The notes beneath the pieces are model-generated. The model was given only the letters and a program-made list of their open reading frames with translations. It had not been told where the DNA came from and did no database searches. A stretch of DNA of 64,000 bases from Rhipidocladum racemiflorum (Eukaryota; Streptophyta; Magnoliopsida; Poales; Poaceae): positions 5,959,001-6,023,000 of the forward strand of contig CM070572.1 in the NCBI GenBank assembly GCA_036346355.1, in the 5' to 3' direction. A program made the position numbers and the translations under genes. This document shows positions 46,271 through 58,356 of this stretch, in pieces; position 1 is the stretch's first letter, and each line of letters begins with the position of its first letter.

Positions 46271-46453
46271 ACCAGGATGACCTAATCTACAATGGTATAA
46301 ATAAAATAATTCAGAGCTTCTAAAGAAGTATACACTGCGTGTGCATTGATTCTCGTGTAGTACATCCCAGATTCATATGAGGGACATTTTTCTAATACCA
46401 TTTCCCCATATTCCGCGTGCTTCACAATGTACAAATGCTCTTTGTTATTTTCT

Positions 46454-46800
46454 TCATTTGGTTTCTACGTGAAACCCATTGGCGCGGATATCTTTAAAAC
46501 TTAAGAGAGTGCGTGTTGATGCAGGGTACAAAAGGGCTTCTTCAATTATCAAAGTTGTACCCATTGGCAATATAATTGTGGCTCTTCCAGAGCCTATTAT
46601 ATGCGTATTGCTTCCTGCGATTGTCGTAATTCTTCTAGCGTTCTTCGTGATCGTCTGGAAGTATTTCAACTCTCTTAAGATGGTATTTGTCGTGCCACTA
46701 TCAACAATGCATATTTCTCCATTGGGCGCTATACGATTTCTAGATGAAAAGAAATATAATGCTAATCAGATAGTGGCAAAGTAATTCAAACATTGCTTGT
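46454..46800 (-). pseudogene. Copia protease / GAG-pre-integrase remnant
   Basis: On minus near 46715-46700 the protease motif Val-Asp-Ser-Gly-Thr-Thr is visible. Downstream comes NTHIIGSGRATIILPMGTTL, then LYPASTRTLLSFKDIRANGF (46669-46454), the usual pre-integrase stretch. In-frame breaks are present. Confidence 0.75.
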
Positions 46801-46809
46801 AAATAAAGA

Positions 46810-48600
46810 ATACTGGAATGAAGAATAAACTGCATACACATTCTTGAGAATAAAATAAAAAATGCTCTTCTAGAGCTTGCAATTCATTATGCAATCTGAT
46901 GTCTATGTGAGATAGTTCTGACCATTCGGGGCTAGTTTTTCAAGGCTCACGTTTGATAATGCCAGACCTTTTCACATTCACAAGGTTCTTCCATTAGATT
47001 ACTGCGTGCAATCTAATAAGTAGTAACTGCTAGATTCAATAAAATGCATAATTAAATTTTTATGAATTTTCAGCAAACTAAAAGAAAGCAATAATTACAA
47101 GATTAATAAATAAAAGATTCATAAGTGCATTATTCATAAATACAAGATTCATAAATGCAGGATTCATAAGTATAAGATTCATAAATACAAGATTTATAAA
47201 TGCAGGATTCATAAGTACAAGATTCATAAATACAACTTCGTGCATGTATGTGATCGACTTCGTTCATGCGATCAGATTCATGTGTGTGATCGGCTTCATG
47301 TATGCGATCGGATTCATGCGCACGATCGACTTCATGCGATCGATTTCATGCGCGCGATCGGTGTAGCACAGCTTCATGCGCGCGGCGCAGTCAATTCCAT
47401 GCTCGTCGGCCTTCCTGGCGCAACGTGGCCGCTTCGTGCGGCCGTCTTCATATGTATATTAGAGAGAAAAAAATAGAAAAACTCAAGTACACACGAAGCA
47501 ATAACAATAAAAAGCATGGGAATATTCATAAATTATTCATAAATGCTGTAAGGGAATGTTAGAAAATTAAAACCAGATCCAAAAATTTTCTGAAATTTTC
47601 TAGCTATTTTTCATAATTTTCTGGCAATTCTCATATTTTTCTGAAATTCTCTAATCAATTTTCATAATTTTTACTTAATTTCAGAAAAGAAAATAATAGA
47701 AACAAAAGAAGGAATTTCGGGGGAGCGCAAAAGGGGAATTTCCCCCTCCCCCTTGCCTTATCCTGACTCATTTGGATTCAAGTTTTCATACGTCATGGTT
47801 CAAGTTCCTTGGCGTGTGCGGCTTGGCAGGACCTGCGAGGCGCTTGGTATTGAGTAGGGGCCGGCCGGCCGGCCGTGGCAATGTGGGTTGGCGGCCCGAC
47901 GCGGCGACGTCACTGGTGGCCGGGCGCGCGGTGGCTCGCCGTCGCGGCTTTGAGTCCGGCTCAGGCCGCATGAGCACGGCTTCGAGCCGACAACGATTGA
48001 GGTGTCGACAGAGCGCGGCGGCGAGCCGGCTGCGAGTGGAGGAGCCTGGCGGCGGCGCGCGGCTTCCTGCCGTGTCATCGCGGCGGCGATTCAAGTGCGC
48101 TACCTAGGGAGGCCAGATGGTGGCTTTGAGCAATCTGGCGTCGGTCGGCGCGGTAGTTCCGCACTTCGTGGTGTCTTCTGGTCCTTGCGTGAGCGGCTGC
48201 CGAGGGAGGCCAGCCGACGGTTGCCGTTCGCGTGCTTCGAGCGCGGTTCCGCAGCTGCTCTACGGGCGCTGGCGGGCCGAGGGGTGCGACGCTTCATGGC
48301 CGATGGTTCTTCATGCTGTGGTGGCGTCGGTGTTGGTTTCGTGCCGTGGTCTGTACTATAGCGATCTTTCTTTACTGTCGCTTCGTGCTAGCGATTTTTC
48401 TTTACTGTCGCTTCGTGCCACCGTCTGTAAAATCGCAGCGTACTGTGACTTCATGTCACGAACTGTAAAATTGCATAACTTGTAGCTTCGTGCCACGTAA
48501 GTTAGTTGCATGCATAAATACAAAAAGGCGATTAGATTCAATCCCTCGATTCTTACCGTTCTCACCTTTCAATCTGATCACCGTGTAGAGCTTCGTAATG
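46810..48600 (-). other. Copia internal region without gag; short tandem arrays
   Basis: Where gag should be there is AT-rich DNA with two arrays: ATTCATAAATACAAG/ATTCATAAGTACAAG units (about 47100-47240) and GCGATCG(A/G)(C/T)TTCATGC units (about 47240-47370). A GC-rich block (47770-48340) and a third array of CTTTACTGTCGCTTCGTGC units (48360-48420) follow. No CCHC knuckle or capsid-like block is seen, so this may be replaced or captured sequence. Confidence 0.55.
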
Positions 48601-48606
48601 ATAACG

Positions 48607-48823
48607 TGTTAGACAACTTCGCTATCGAATAATCCGGGGTTGCCTAACAGATCTAAACTGGATAACAGAGAGAGTGAGAGAGACACAATATGAGGAGGAA
48701 CCGCTGTGCTTTATTATTCTGGTTGCACCTGTACAATAGGGTGACCTCCTGTCTCCTATTTATAACCTACTGTTAGGATTTCGGAAGAGTCCACATGAGC
48801 CACATGGGCCGAGTTTCGTAACA
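48607..48823 (-). repeat. 5' LTR of copia element
   Basis: About 217 bp. Plus-strand ends are TGTTAGAC and TCGTAACA. Pairs with 42458-42662. It has an extra CACATGAGC-type duplication near its right end. Confidence 0.92.
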
Positions 48824-48828
48824 GTATT

Positions 48829-49888
48829 ATGAGCATCCGTCCGAACACCGAGCACCCACGTCCTCGCACTGAAAATCCCAGCCCAATGGCACAAGACACG
48901 CGTCACGTCGGGGATCGCATCGCTTGGTAGCGCAGAAGATCCGCGCTTGCTCACGATGGATTTAGGTCACTTCTGTAATGGGTCGTTCACCTACATCTCC
49001 CTGCGTGCGACTGTACTCAATGACATGTGGGTCAAGGCACGGTAGGACCCACACGTCACTGGCATTGCCGTGCCGGCAGCGTCCCACGGGCGCCGCGCCT
49101 AGTGTCCCCCTTTGCTTCGACGCGGGGCAAGCAGAAATGCCCCAAGGGTGTGACGACAGCTGTACAGACGCATCAGGCTGCCTTGCGGGAGCACGCAGAC
49201 CGCGACCCCACCAGTCAGAAACGCGGTTCGTGAATGTTCGCGCCATCGGCATCACCCCGCGCCGGACGCACCCGCCTCCGTAAAACAAATCGGAACGCCC
49301 CGACAAGTGGACCCCGCCGGAACATGGGCCCACATGTCATCGGAGGCTCAATATCGTAACCGCCTCGCCCCCAGAAGGAGAAGTTACCCAGAGCGAAGGC
49401 TCCCACGACGAGGCCACGACCGCCGGATATCTCTGACGGCCCGCGCCCGCGTGTTGGTTGGTTGGCTGGCTTCTCTCGCGGGGTGGGTGGCGCCGCGCCG
49501 CGATTAGGCCACCGCCTCCTCCTCGCCGCGGCAACGGCGGAGCACCAGACTGCTCGGCGAAAAGCGAGGGGAGGGGCAACTCGGTGGTGGTGGGTGGTAT
49601 TTAAGGAGGCCATTGGGGATTGGTGTCGCGTAGGAGGGGGGCGAACAGGGGAGGCGGTGTATTTACCCCCCTAGCGGCCATTAACGCTGGCCACCTTGGC
49701 ATGTGGATAAGCACGACGACTCCATGTGATGCCTCTGACCTCGACGCAGGTACTTGAGGAGAGCTCTCTGCGATTTTTGCTTGATTCGCGTTTCGATTCG
49801 GGCTCTCTGGCCTCTGATCTGCCGTTTGATGTGGGAATTTTGGCGTATTTTTGCGTGTGTGGTCCAGGAAGGGGGAGGGGGAGGCGAG
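48829..49888. other. Upstream region and 5' UTR of the 49889 gene
   Basis: GC-rich with no independent gene supported. A TATTTAAGG at about 49597 could serve as TATA box for the plus-strand gene that follows. Open frames on both strands to 49936 are without domains. Confidence 0.4.
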
Positions 49889-52800
49889 ATGGGGAGCGTC
49901 GTGAAGCGACATTTCTTCCCGCTCACCAGCTTGCAAATCGGGTACGTACTTTTCTTGGAATTTTCTCGCGTGGTTCGAAAAGTTTCACGGAGTTGGCGAT
50001 CCTCTGCTGGAAATTTGTCTCGCAATTGTTGCTTGTTTGACCGCAATGCGCGGTGGAATGGCGATTTAGTTGCCCAAATTTCAGCTGCTAATTGCTGCGG
50101 TCCACAATGTAGTGCCGTTTTGATGTAGTGGAGCATGAATACATGATTTAGAAGCAACTAGGAAAGTATAATGAAATACATGGGTGGGCAGGCACATTTT
50201 ATCTCTAGTACTAACAGTTCCCAACCGGCAGTGAAGCTTGCATGAGCCTCAGAGTAATGGTTTATTGTTTGTATTGCTCGGGGAAGAAAGTCCCAACATG
50301 CTGTTTTTGAGAAATAGACAGGAAATCTCACAGATGAGGAGCTGGGGAGCTGAATTGCCTCATATGGATGTCTCATTCTGTGCTCCCCTTTAGCCTAGCA
50401 TTTACTTTGTTATCGAATAGGGTAAAACAGTGACAAGATAGTCAGTCATATGGAAAGGGAATTCGTTGTTGGGAAATATTACCATATAAGGTGACAGATG
50501 GTGAAAATTGTCTAGCAAAGGCTAAAGTTTGAGTGCACAAGATTGTTACTGCACTCGTCCAATTATTCACCGTTTGTCACATTTCTCCCTACATGTATGC
50601 AGAGATGGTACTTGTAGGAGAATTTGTGTGCAATCCCATTGGTCTCTGCAACGTTGCCTAGGATTTACTTTTAGGCTTCTTACTTGCGTGTCACCTTATT
50701 TTAGATTGATCAGTGAGTGCCTTTTGTGCATGCTGTTCCTAATTTGCACTTTAGGACTCCATACACCAGAGGAACGAAAATGTTAAATATTTGTGGCTCA
50801 AGATATCCTCCCACTCGTACGTTCTGATATGTTTTTGTCCATCTTGTCCTGTGTTATCAAATCACAAATAATGATGTGTTCACTTTTTCTTCATAGGTAT
50901 ACTGAATGAACTGCATTTTTCGTGGAAAATGGTGCATAATGATATGCCCTTAAGTTGTCTTGCAATTTCAGTTGCAACTCTTTTAAATCTGTGCAGGTCT
51001 AGGGTCTGAACAGTTCATGCAAGCTACAAGCTGTTTTTTTTGCCACATTTACATGCATTAGTAACCTGATGATATTAGAATGCAATAGTAAATTTAGATT
51101 TTCGTCTATAATAAACTTTATTAATCATATGTAACTAAAAGAATGGTTGCTTTTTTTATATGCAGGGATTTGCAGTCATATCTTGCTGAACTTACTATAT
51201 TTTTGTGCCCTGATACCAAGAAGTTCCTTATATTTCTTGACAACCGCCCGTGGTTGCTAGACCAGGACACAAGACCTGCTCACCTTTGGCAATTGATGGT
51301 TACCAAGGTCGACTTTACTCTTTTATGCACCACAGCCTCTTCAATTGACATTGTAATTATATGCTCATAAGGTCACAAAAGGGTATTTATTAATATCTCG
51401 TACTTGTTTACCCTTCACTGCATTGCCCCTGCTACAAATTGATTCTGGCTCTACTCTTTCTTACTTGTTGCCATTTTGTGCTCCAGTCAAGACTTTCTCC
51501 TTTTGCAAACACTAGAACTAGGAGAAAGAGAGATGAAGCTGGGAAGAAGCTTGTATTTCCAAAAGACCCAATATCTGCTCCCCATTTGTGGAATCAATCA
51601 TCCAGATGGTATACCTTGATCGATGATGCTATGAGGAATAAGAAGCTTCAAGTAAATAAGTTGAAGGATTCTCGCCTGCTGAACAGGGAGCTGCATCGAA
51701 CCTTATATGGTTTTATTATTTTTGAGGTAGATTGGGCTGACGTGCGTGGCATGAATTATTTGAATGAACTCCAGGTATTCTTTTTTAACGTTGATAATTT
51801 ACATTGAATACCGCATTTGACAACTTTTGAAGGATGGTGCATGCTTACTAAACTTGATGCCATTGCAGACTGATACATCAATGGCTGTGGAAGCTAAAAT
51901 AATGAAGAGATGGGAATTTGATAGTGTCGACCAAGCTTCATCATTAATCACTTCTTGGTTCTCAGGAAATTTCTCTGAATGTCAGCTCTTACAAGATTAT
52001 CTGAACAGCATCTCTCCTAAAGGTAAAAGCGTGAACGCTATGTCTTCTGTTCTTCTTGGCTGAAAGTACAAACCACTTATATGCTTGCTGTTCAGGTGAT
52101 GTTTTTCATGATGCCCAGAATAATTTCTTAACTCCTGAATGGGACAGCGAGAATTTACAAAACGATGATGATGATTCTGGACATGTTCATTGCATTCGAG
52201 AGTCGACAGGTTTCACAAACTCAGCGTACACACCACCACCTTGCTCTGGACCTTACAAGAGAAGAAAGATAACAAGATCTGATGTTGGAAGTAGTATGTC
52301 TGAAGAATCATACTCAGAAGTTGTGACCTCACCAAGATATCAAACATCTTCGTCGTCATCATGTTGCAGCGATAATGAGATTGGCAAGCCGTTGCTCGAG
52401 CCTAGCACATATAAGGATGTGTTGATCTTGTTCCGGTTCAACGATCATGACCTCCCCTTCAGACTGAAAGAAGTTATACTGTCTGATGTGAGGCTGTTAA
52501 CATTACTTGAGTATGGCCTTCCTTCATGGGTCATTTTTCTTCAGTCTTATCCAGTGTTCTGCAAGATATATCGCCCGTGGATGTGCCCTCTCGCCAGAGC
52601 ATTGTATGTCTTGATATCAATTATTACTGTTCTTATAGGATTTTATGACCTCTACAAGAATGTCCCCATGTTGAAGGCAACTGCCTCAAGATTGTTTGGC
52701 CCTTTCTTTGATTGGATAGAGACATGGGAAATGATCTCAAGGCTAAAGTATCTGGGGACCATGCTTTTTCTGCATAACTTCCAGCAGGCTTTTACATGGT

Positions 52801-54361
52801 CTCTCAAGATTGTAAGTGCTACCAAGTCTGCTCTTAGTGTTTTGACAAAACCAATTTTGGGGCCGATTTTGGAGGTTCTTGAATTTACCCTGCCACTATG
52901 GAACCTTTGTGCTGAAACAGTAGGATATCTGAGTTCAGTTATCATGATAGCAATGGAGACATCATGCAGTGTAGTTATCAGTACAGTGCAGATGATTATG
53001 TGGCCCTTCTGGCTTGTCATCAGTATTTTGCTTAATATTGGTATGGTTTTTGTAACCTCTCAAATTATATATTTCTTTTTCCCTTTGTTTTTTGGGTGTG
53101 ATGCCTTACTACTATTTTTTACTACAGCAAATTCAATTCTGTACCCTGTAATTTGGTTACTTGGAGAGATACTAGCTACACCTTTCCGACTTGTCATTGC
53201 GCTGGCAAGTTTTGTAGCAGACATTTTTGATGATATTGCTGGTATTCTGAGGCAGACCTGGTCAACATTAAGTACATTATATCAAGTTGGATCTGCATCC
53301 AGATCACCTGGGCTTACATCTGAAACTACCATCTGGGGGTCACTCTGGAAAGATCTTCTGTATCAGGTATTAGAAATTTGTTGACACGGCCAATAATTAC
53401 GTTAGGATTTCTATGAATTTTTTTTTTAAAAATAGGATATTGATGAAACTTACTTTGACTCTTTTTAGATTTTCCGTGCAATCCGGAGCATTTTGTACGG
53501 TTTCGTTGCCTTCTTTTCGACATGCAATAGGCATCGGCTCAGGTAATTTTTTGTTCAAGATCAGACAAACATTAAATCCAAAATCTGAATGATGAAGACA
53601 GCTCAGTTTTTCTGTTCAGTTCAAAACTTTCCTGCAAAGTGGTTTGTGTGTCGTGCCATTTCTATGCAACCTTAACTGAAGTGATAGTTTCTTTTGCAAC
53701 ATGGTTACGTGGCCCAAAAAAAATCGCAAAATCAAGTGGTCTTTCTAAGTTAGCTTGCATTATGACTTCCTGCGTGCTGTGTGCTAACTACTACCCCATG
53801 TTGCAGCATTTACAATCACATTCAAGTATTTCTCCGACGCCTATCTCGTGTCTTAACTGGCACACGACATACCACCTCTCGTGAAGGAGCCCGGAAGTAT
53901 CCTAGTCAAAATCATCCTGTAAGTACTTGTTACATTTTGTACTTGTTGCTCGTGTTCATTCAATGATGTCTATGAATATAGGAAAAACAACCCCCTCAGA
54001 ATTGAGATTGTTCATATTTGTTGTGATGCCTAAGCTCTGACACTCGGCATTTGAATCTATAGTTTATTCCAAAACAGACAATTTGCTTGGAAATTTCTTA
54101 TAATTTTTTCCTGGATACCTTGAATTACTCTAGAATGACGATGAAAGCTATATAAGCAACTTTTTGTGTCTGACTATATTTTAGTGAGAACCAAGAATGT
54201 AGTTGCTTTCCTTTTCACTTTACATACTGTTGTAAGCTGGATTATTAAGTGCTTGTTTATTTCAACATCTGCAATCAAAATTACTCCTTTCCTAAATCTG
54301 TTTGTCCTAAATACATCTGTCGTTTGTTTTTGTGTAGGAAAGAAAAACTGAGACGAGATAA
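49889..54361 (+). CDS. Conserved-type plant membrane protein of unknown function, 705 aa
   Basis: Eight exons: 49889-49941, 51166-51307, 51487-51774, 51869-52022, 52096-53366, 53469-53542, 53807-53918 and 54338-54361, all with GT-AG introns and matching phases. I do not recognise a named family. The N-terminal third (about 1-230) is soluble, with DLQSYLAELTIFLCPDTKKF, LIFLDNRPWLLDQDTRPAHL, WNQSSRWYTLIDDAMRNKKL and LHRTLYGFIIFEVDWADVRG. A Ser-rich linker follows (TSSSSSCCSDNE). The long exon 5 encodes several hydrophobic segments (PLARALYVLISIITVLIGFY, then MLFLHNFQQAF, WPFWLVISILLNIGMVFVTS, IIYFFFPLFFG, FTTANSILYPVIWLLGEILA), suggesting about five or six membrane spans. The C-terminus is basic and ends KTETR. 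The first intron is 1.2 kb. The start was chosen because MGSVVKRHFFPLTSLQ joins in phase; an upstream frame is open but lacks support. Confidence 0.85.
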
Positions 54362-55327
54362 CAGTGGAGGTAGCAAATTAACATGACAAGTAACAAGCTA
54401 ATTCAGCGAAATCTTAAAAAGACAGACGAGATAACAGTAGAATTCTACTCGGTTGGACCTTCACAAGGAACTTGGAATAATCATGTCCAGGTGTTTCATC
54501 ACATAGCTCTGATCGGCGTTTTACTTCTGTGCCAGCGGGAAAGGAGTGAACCAAAACACTACAATTGTACATACGCAGAATTGTTGTTGTTTGTCCCTTG
54601 TAATAGGTTGTATAGTAGATTTGTGCATATCCTCCTATAATGTTCCCCTGAACAACAATTTTGTAATTATATATCCGAGTGTTTGTTCAGCATTCGTTTT
54701 CCTTAACAGAGCTGTCCAGTTCTTTTACTGATGTGGTACACACAGCAAAACCGTAATCCAGCACTACACGTGACGTCGCCGAGCATTTTGTTGGATCTCT
54801 ACTCTTATTCAGCATTTGCGTTTGTTGATCTTCCAGTGTTTGCATTCCAAATTAGGATCGACTCTGTTTGCGTTCCAAGGTAAGATGGACTCTGTTTTCC
54901 CTGGATTGGATGAGAGAGAGAAGAATCGGTTAGAACGAGATGTTTTAAACTGAAAGTTTTCAGCTTGGTCACCTTTTGATTTCACTCTCTTTACTCAGAT
55001 CCTATCTATTCTTCTGCAGTGTCATGTGCCGCGCAGCTGCACATGGAGGCGGTTTAGCTTGCGTTGCATGTTTGCCGCATCACCCACGGGCATGTGGGGT
55101 TGGTAGGTGGATGCACCACCCATGTGTGCAACAGGGCAAGATGCTGGCATGATTCCCAGTTCTAGCACGACGGTTAAAAAAAAGGAGGCAAAACTCAGAG
55201 GAAACAAACAATGTCACCTCTGAAACAGGTAATGATAAGGTTACTGACGGATGCCATGTAAATCCGTGTCCGTGAAACTTTCTGAAGCTGGCAAATATGA
55301 ATCAGCAGTTGTTTTATAGGATGTGAT
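54362..55327. other. 3' flank of the membrane-protein gene and intergenic DNA
   Basis: The 3' UTR probably extends several hundred bases. No other gene is seen. Confidence 0.45.
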
Positions 55328-55534
55328 TAACAAAACTTCTGGGATGTTTTGCCGCAAGGAACTCAGTTGAGTTCGCTGTATATTTATAATCTGAAAACAT
55401 TAGAGATAGATTATGACAAATTTACAGATAGAAACTTACTGTTGTACAGTTGTTTTCAGATATACAACAGTACATGATTTGTTTACATATAACAGCAACA
55501 CAGAATCTACAATCTGTGATCGTTGCTTGTTGTT

Positions 55535-55810
55535 TTACATTCCCTTTCGATCACAGCCTGTCAATTTTAGACCCAAGATGATAAAGAAGTCGATTGAATT
55601 GTTGCTTAGCCAAGGCTTAGTAAAGATATCTGCTATCTGATCTTGCGAAGCAATAAACTGCACATCAAGCATTCGTGAAGCAACTCTTTCTCTAACAAAA
55701 TGGAAATCAACTTCAATATGCTTTGTTCTAGCATGAAATACAGGATTAACTGTCAAATATGTGGCCCCCAAATTATCACACCACAAAACTGGAGCTCTTT
55801 CTTGAAACAA
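55535..55810 (-). pseudogene. Copia RNase H C-terminal part
   Basis: LWCDNLGATYLTVNPVFHAR, then TKHIEVDFHFVRERVASRML and QDQIADIFTKPWLSN are the closing blocks of copia RNase H. The frame ends before the LTR. The upstream half of RNase H and all of RT are absent. Confidence 0.9.
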
Positions 55811-55829
55811 ACCGAGCTCCTTTAGGACT

Positions 55830-56400
55830 GACTAATAAATCCAGATAACTTCAACATGTTTCTGGAATTGATGAAATGCATTCTCAACATCAGACTTGTG
55901 CTCAATCAAATATATCCAAGAGAATTAGCTATAATCATCAATGAAACTGACATAGTATTTATAGTCATTCACTGACATGAGTGCAGGTCCCCATACATCG
56001 GTGTGCATAAGTTCTAAAGAAAAACTAGAAACATGAATAGAAGAGTTGTATGGTAGTTAGTGAATTTTTGCATGCTGACATGCATCACACACACATCGCT
56101 AATACTACCAGGCATACACTTCAACTTATTCAGCTAACTATTGAATGAACAACTGAAGAAGATGGATGACCAAGTCTTTGGTGCCACTGCTCAGGAGTAA
56201 CCACAACAACAACAACAAGGGATTGATGTGGTTGATGAGCAGAAGCAATAGGATAAAGGCCATCCTTAAACCGGCCGTGTAGAAGGGTTGTCTTTAGTGA
56301 CTCGATCCTTGATACAGAAAAATTTGGATGAAACTAAAAAAAAGCATCATTATTTCAAGCAAATTTATGAACTGAGAGAAGATGCTTGTTTATTTTTAGC
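55830..56400 (-). pseudogene. Copia integrase fragment
   Basis: On minus, broken frames contain WIYLIEHKSDVENAFHQFQK and HVEVI near 55930-55860, and a TPWCD/HTDVWGPALMS-type block near 56000-55975. These are the middle of a copia integrase core. The fragment joins the RNase H piece at about 55815-55830. Confidence 0.7.
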
Positions 56401-56415
56401 ACATGAAGAATATTT

Positions 56416-57598
56416 TTAAGATGAAGGGAACGATAATGACCATAAATAGTAGTTACCAATGTGAAGGATAGACATGCCTGCTCCATTTGCGACTTGAATC
56501 TGATCTCCTTTGTAACGATCACGGATAGTGAGTCTGTCTAGATCACTTGTCAGGTGATCTGTAGCCCTTGTGTCGACATACAAATTTGTATTAGTTTCCT
56601 GAAGAAGCTGCCACAGCCAAGCGTTGATCCTCTGATGATTGATAAGAGTTACCAAAGCGGTGATATCAATGAAGAGCATCATGCCCATACTTGCCACACA
56701 CCTGACATGTTGGTCTTGATGAGCTGTTATTGTATCCATTACGTCCTGCCCGATTACCACCCCCTCCATAGTTCCGACCACGGCCGCGACCACCATTGTT
56801 GTGAACATTATTTCTAACAACATTGTTGGCTGACGAAGATAATTGTACATCAGTGTTATGTTGCTCCTTGTGTAGCTCATAGCTGAGAAGATATGCATAC
56901 AAATCTGTCATGGTGATTGGTTTTGTACGTGTTGTCATGGAGGTGACAAAGGAATCATAGTCATCTCCTAGACTAGCAAGAATGTAGGAGACAGTTTCTT
57001 CTTCCTGCAGTGTGCGACCAATGGAAGCCATTATATCTGCTAGATTCTTCATATTATGGAAGAACTCTAATGCAGATAGATCCTTTTTCTTCAGATTGGC
57101 CAGCTGAAAACGGATCTACATCATTCGTGCGTGTGAATGTGAGGCAAACATGCGCTCTAACGCCGCACACACTTCGGCCGATGTGGTTAGAAACAACACA
57201 TGGCCAAGAATTTCTTTTGTGAGAGAAGAAAGTAGAGCACTGAGCACAAGTTGACCATATTGGTGCCAAATGGTACTCGCCGGATTTGCAACTTGGCGTG
57301 CTGCTGACTCTGTTCCTTCAACTATGAATAATGGCGGCTTCTCAATTGTGCCATCAACATAGCCTAAAAGCTGCTGGCTATGAAGATAGGGCATGAGTTG
57401 TGCTTTCTAGAGGAGAAAATTATCTCTATTTAGCTTAATGGTTACAAACTGGCTAAAGGATGGTGTGGCCATAGCTCCGGCCGACGTTGAAGTCAGGGAG
57501 GAGGTGGAAGAAGACGAGGCTGAGGACGAACTAGATGAGGAATTCATCATAGTCGAGGCTCTGATACCATAATAAACTTCTGGGATGTTTTGCCGCAA
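56416..57598 (-). pseudogene. Copia Gag and protease
   Basis: Gag starts at about 57550 (MNSSSSSSSASSSSTSSL, then FVTIKLNRDNFLL) and continues in the frames 57394-57116 (LGYVDGTIEKPP, then ASTIWHQYGQLVLSALLSSL) and 57052-56666 (LADIMASIGRTLQEEETVSY, then ILASLGDDYDSFVTSM). Its end has a Gly/Asn/Arg-rich stretch and a CCHC knuckle (CQVCGKYGHDALHC). The protease block YVDTRATDHLTSDLDRL follows in 56898-56416, with Arg where Gly is normal in the DTGA motif. Frame breaks divide it, but the coding sequence is largely recognisable. Confidence 0.88.
57557..57569 (-). promoter_or_regulatory. Primer-binding site (initiator Met tRNA)
   Basis: TGGTATCAGAGCC on minus is the classic primer-binding site complementary to the 3' end of initiator tRNA-Met. 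It directly abuts the 5' LTR of the copia element. Confidence 0.9.
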
Positions 57599-57741
57599 GG
57601 AACTCAGATGAGTTCGCCGTGTATTTATAATCTGAAAATATTACAGATAGATTACAACAAACTTACAGATAGAAACTCGCTGTTGTACAGTTGTTTTCAG
57701 ATACAACAGTACTGGATTTGATTACAGATTACAACGACACA

Positions 57742-58348
57742 AACCAAACTTCCCAGTGGGGCATCCTCGTCTGAATCTGCTGACTCTGTGGAGCGCCGTG
57801 ATCAAAAGTAGCGTTATAAGATTATGGCCTGGCCTTGCTGATGGTCCAAGTGGGGCATGAGCGGTAGAGAGCTCAGTGGCACTGCAGTGTCAAGTGTGGA
57901 CTGAGTGAATAATAAGGGTTTGGTTCACATGATCACTCTCTCTCTCTCTCTCTGAGTCTTGAAGTATTGGCCCGTTGTTGCTGTCGCACTAGCTACTACT
58001 GCCCCGAGTTGCAGTTGCAGTACATAATCCAAGCCCCAATCATCAACCATGGTGGTCCAAGGATGCGTGGAGTAAATGTGTTCATCATTTTGCCCTCCCT
58101 GATCTAATTTGTAGGGCAAATGGGTGAATTCTTCCATCACACCAATAGAAATGCCTCATGTTCTAGATCCACATGGGTGACACTGACATTTCCAGGACAA
58201 ACTGCTGAGTGGCTATCAAGGCAAGAGACCGTGTGTAAGGAAGGAAGCTAAATGACAACTAATAACCACTGCAATGATGCATGATCAGATGATCCCATGC
58301 AAGCGCAGGAGTTAAAATATTTTTATTTGAACTGGAATAGTCGGTCTC
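57742..58348. other. Intergenic
   Basis: Contains a short (CT)n tract at about 57934-57953. No gene recognised. Confidence 0.4.
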
Positions 58349-58356
58349 CTTGCGTG

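Larger units (their letters stand above)
42453..48828 (-). mobile_element. Ty1/copia retrotransposon with TSD GTATT
   Basis: The body is 42458-48823, flanked by GTATT at 42453-42457 and 48824-48828. On minus: 5' LTR (48823-48607), a primer-binding region CGTTATCATTACGAAGC typical of one class of grass copia elements, about 1.8 kb without recognisable gag, protease remnant (near 46700), GAG-pre-integrase and integrase, RT split by a hAT MITE, a truncated RNase H and the 3' LTR (42662-42458). Frames are broken, so the copy is dead. One LTR starts GGTTAG where the other has TGTTAG. Confidence 0.92.
55328..57741 (-). mobile_element. Small Ty1/copia element with gag but RT deleted
   Basis: LTRs of about 175 and 172 bp (55328-55502 and 57570-57741) share AACTTCTGGGATGTTTTGCC, GCAAGGAACTCAG, TATTTATAATCTGAAAA and TGTTGTACAGTTGTTTTCAG. 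Next to the right LTR is a perfect initiator-Met primer-binding site (TGGTATCAGAGCC on minus). Inside, on minus, are gag, CCHC knuckle, protease, an integrase fragment and then directly the C-terminal RNase H. RT is missing. The target duplication was not resolved. Confidence 0.88.

Noticed and set aside
47772..48361. GC-rich plus-strand ORF inside the copia element
   Set aside because: No domain; open on three frames at once through base composition.
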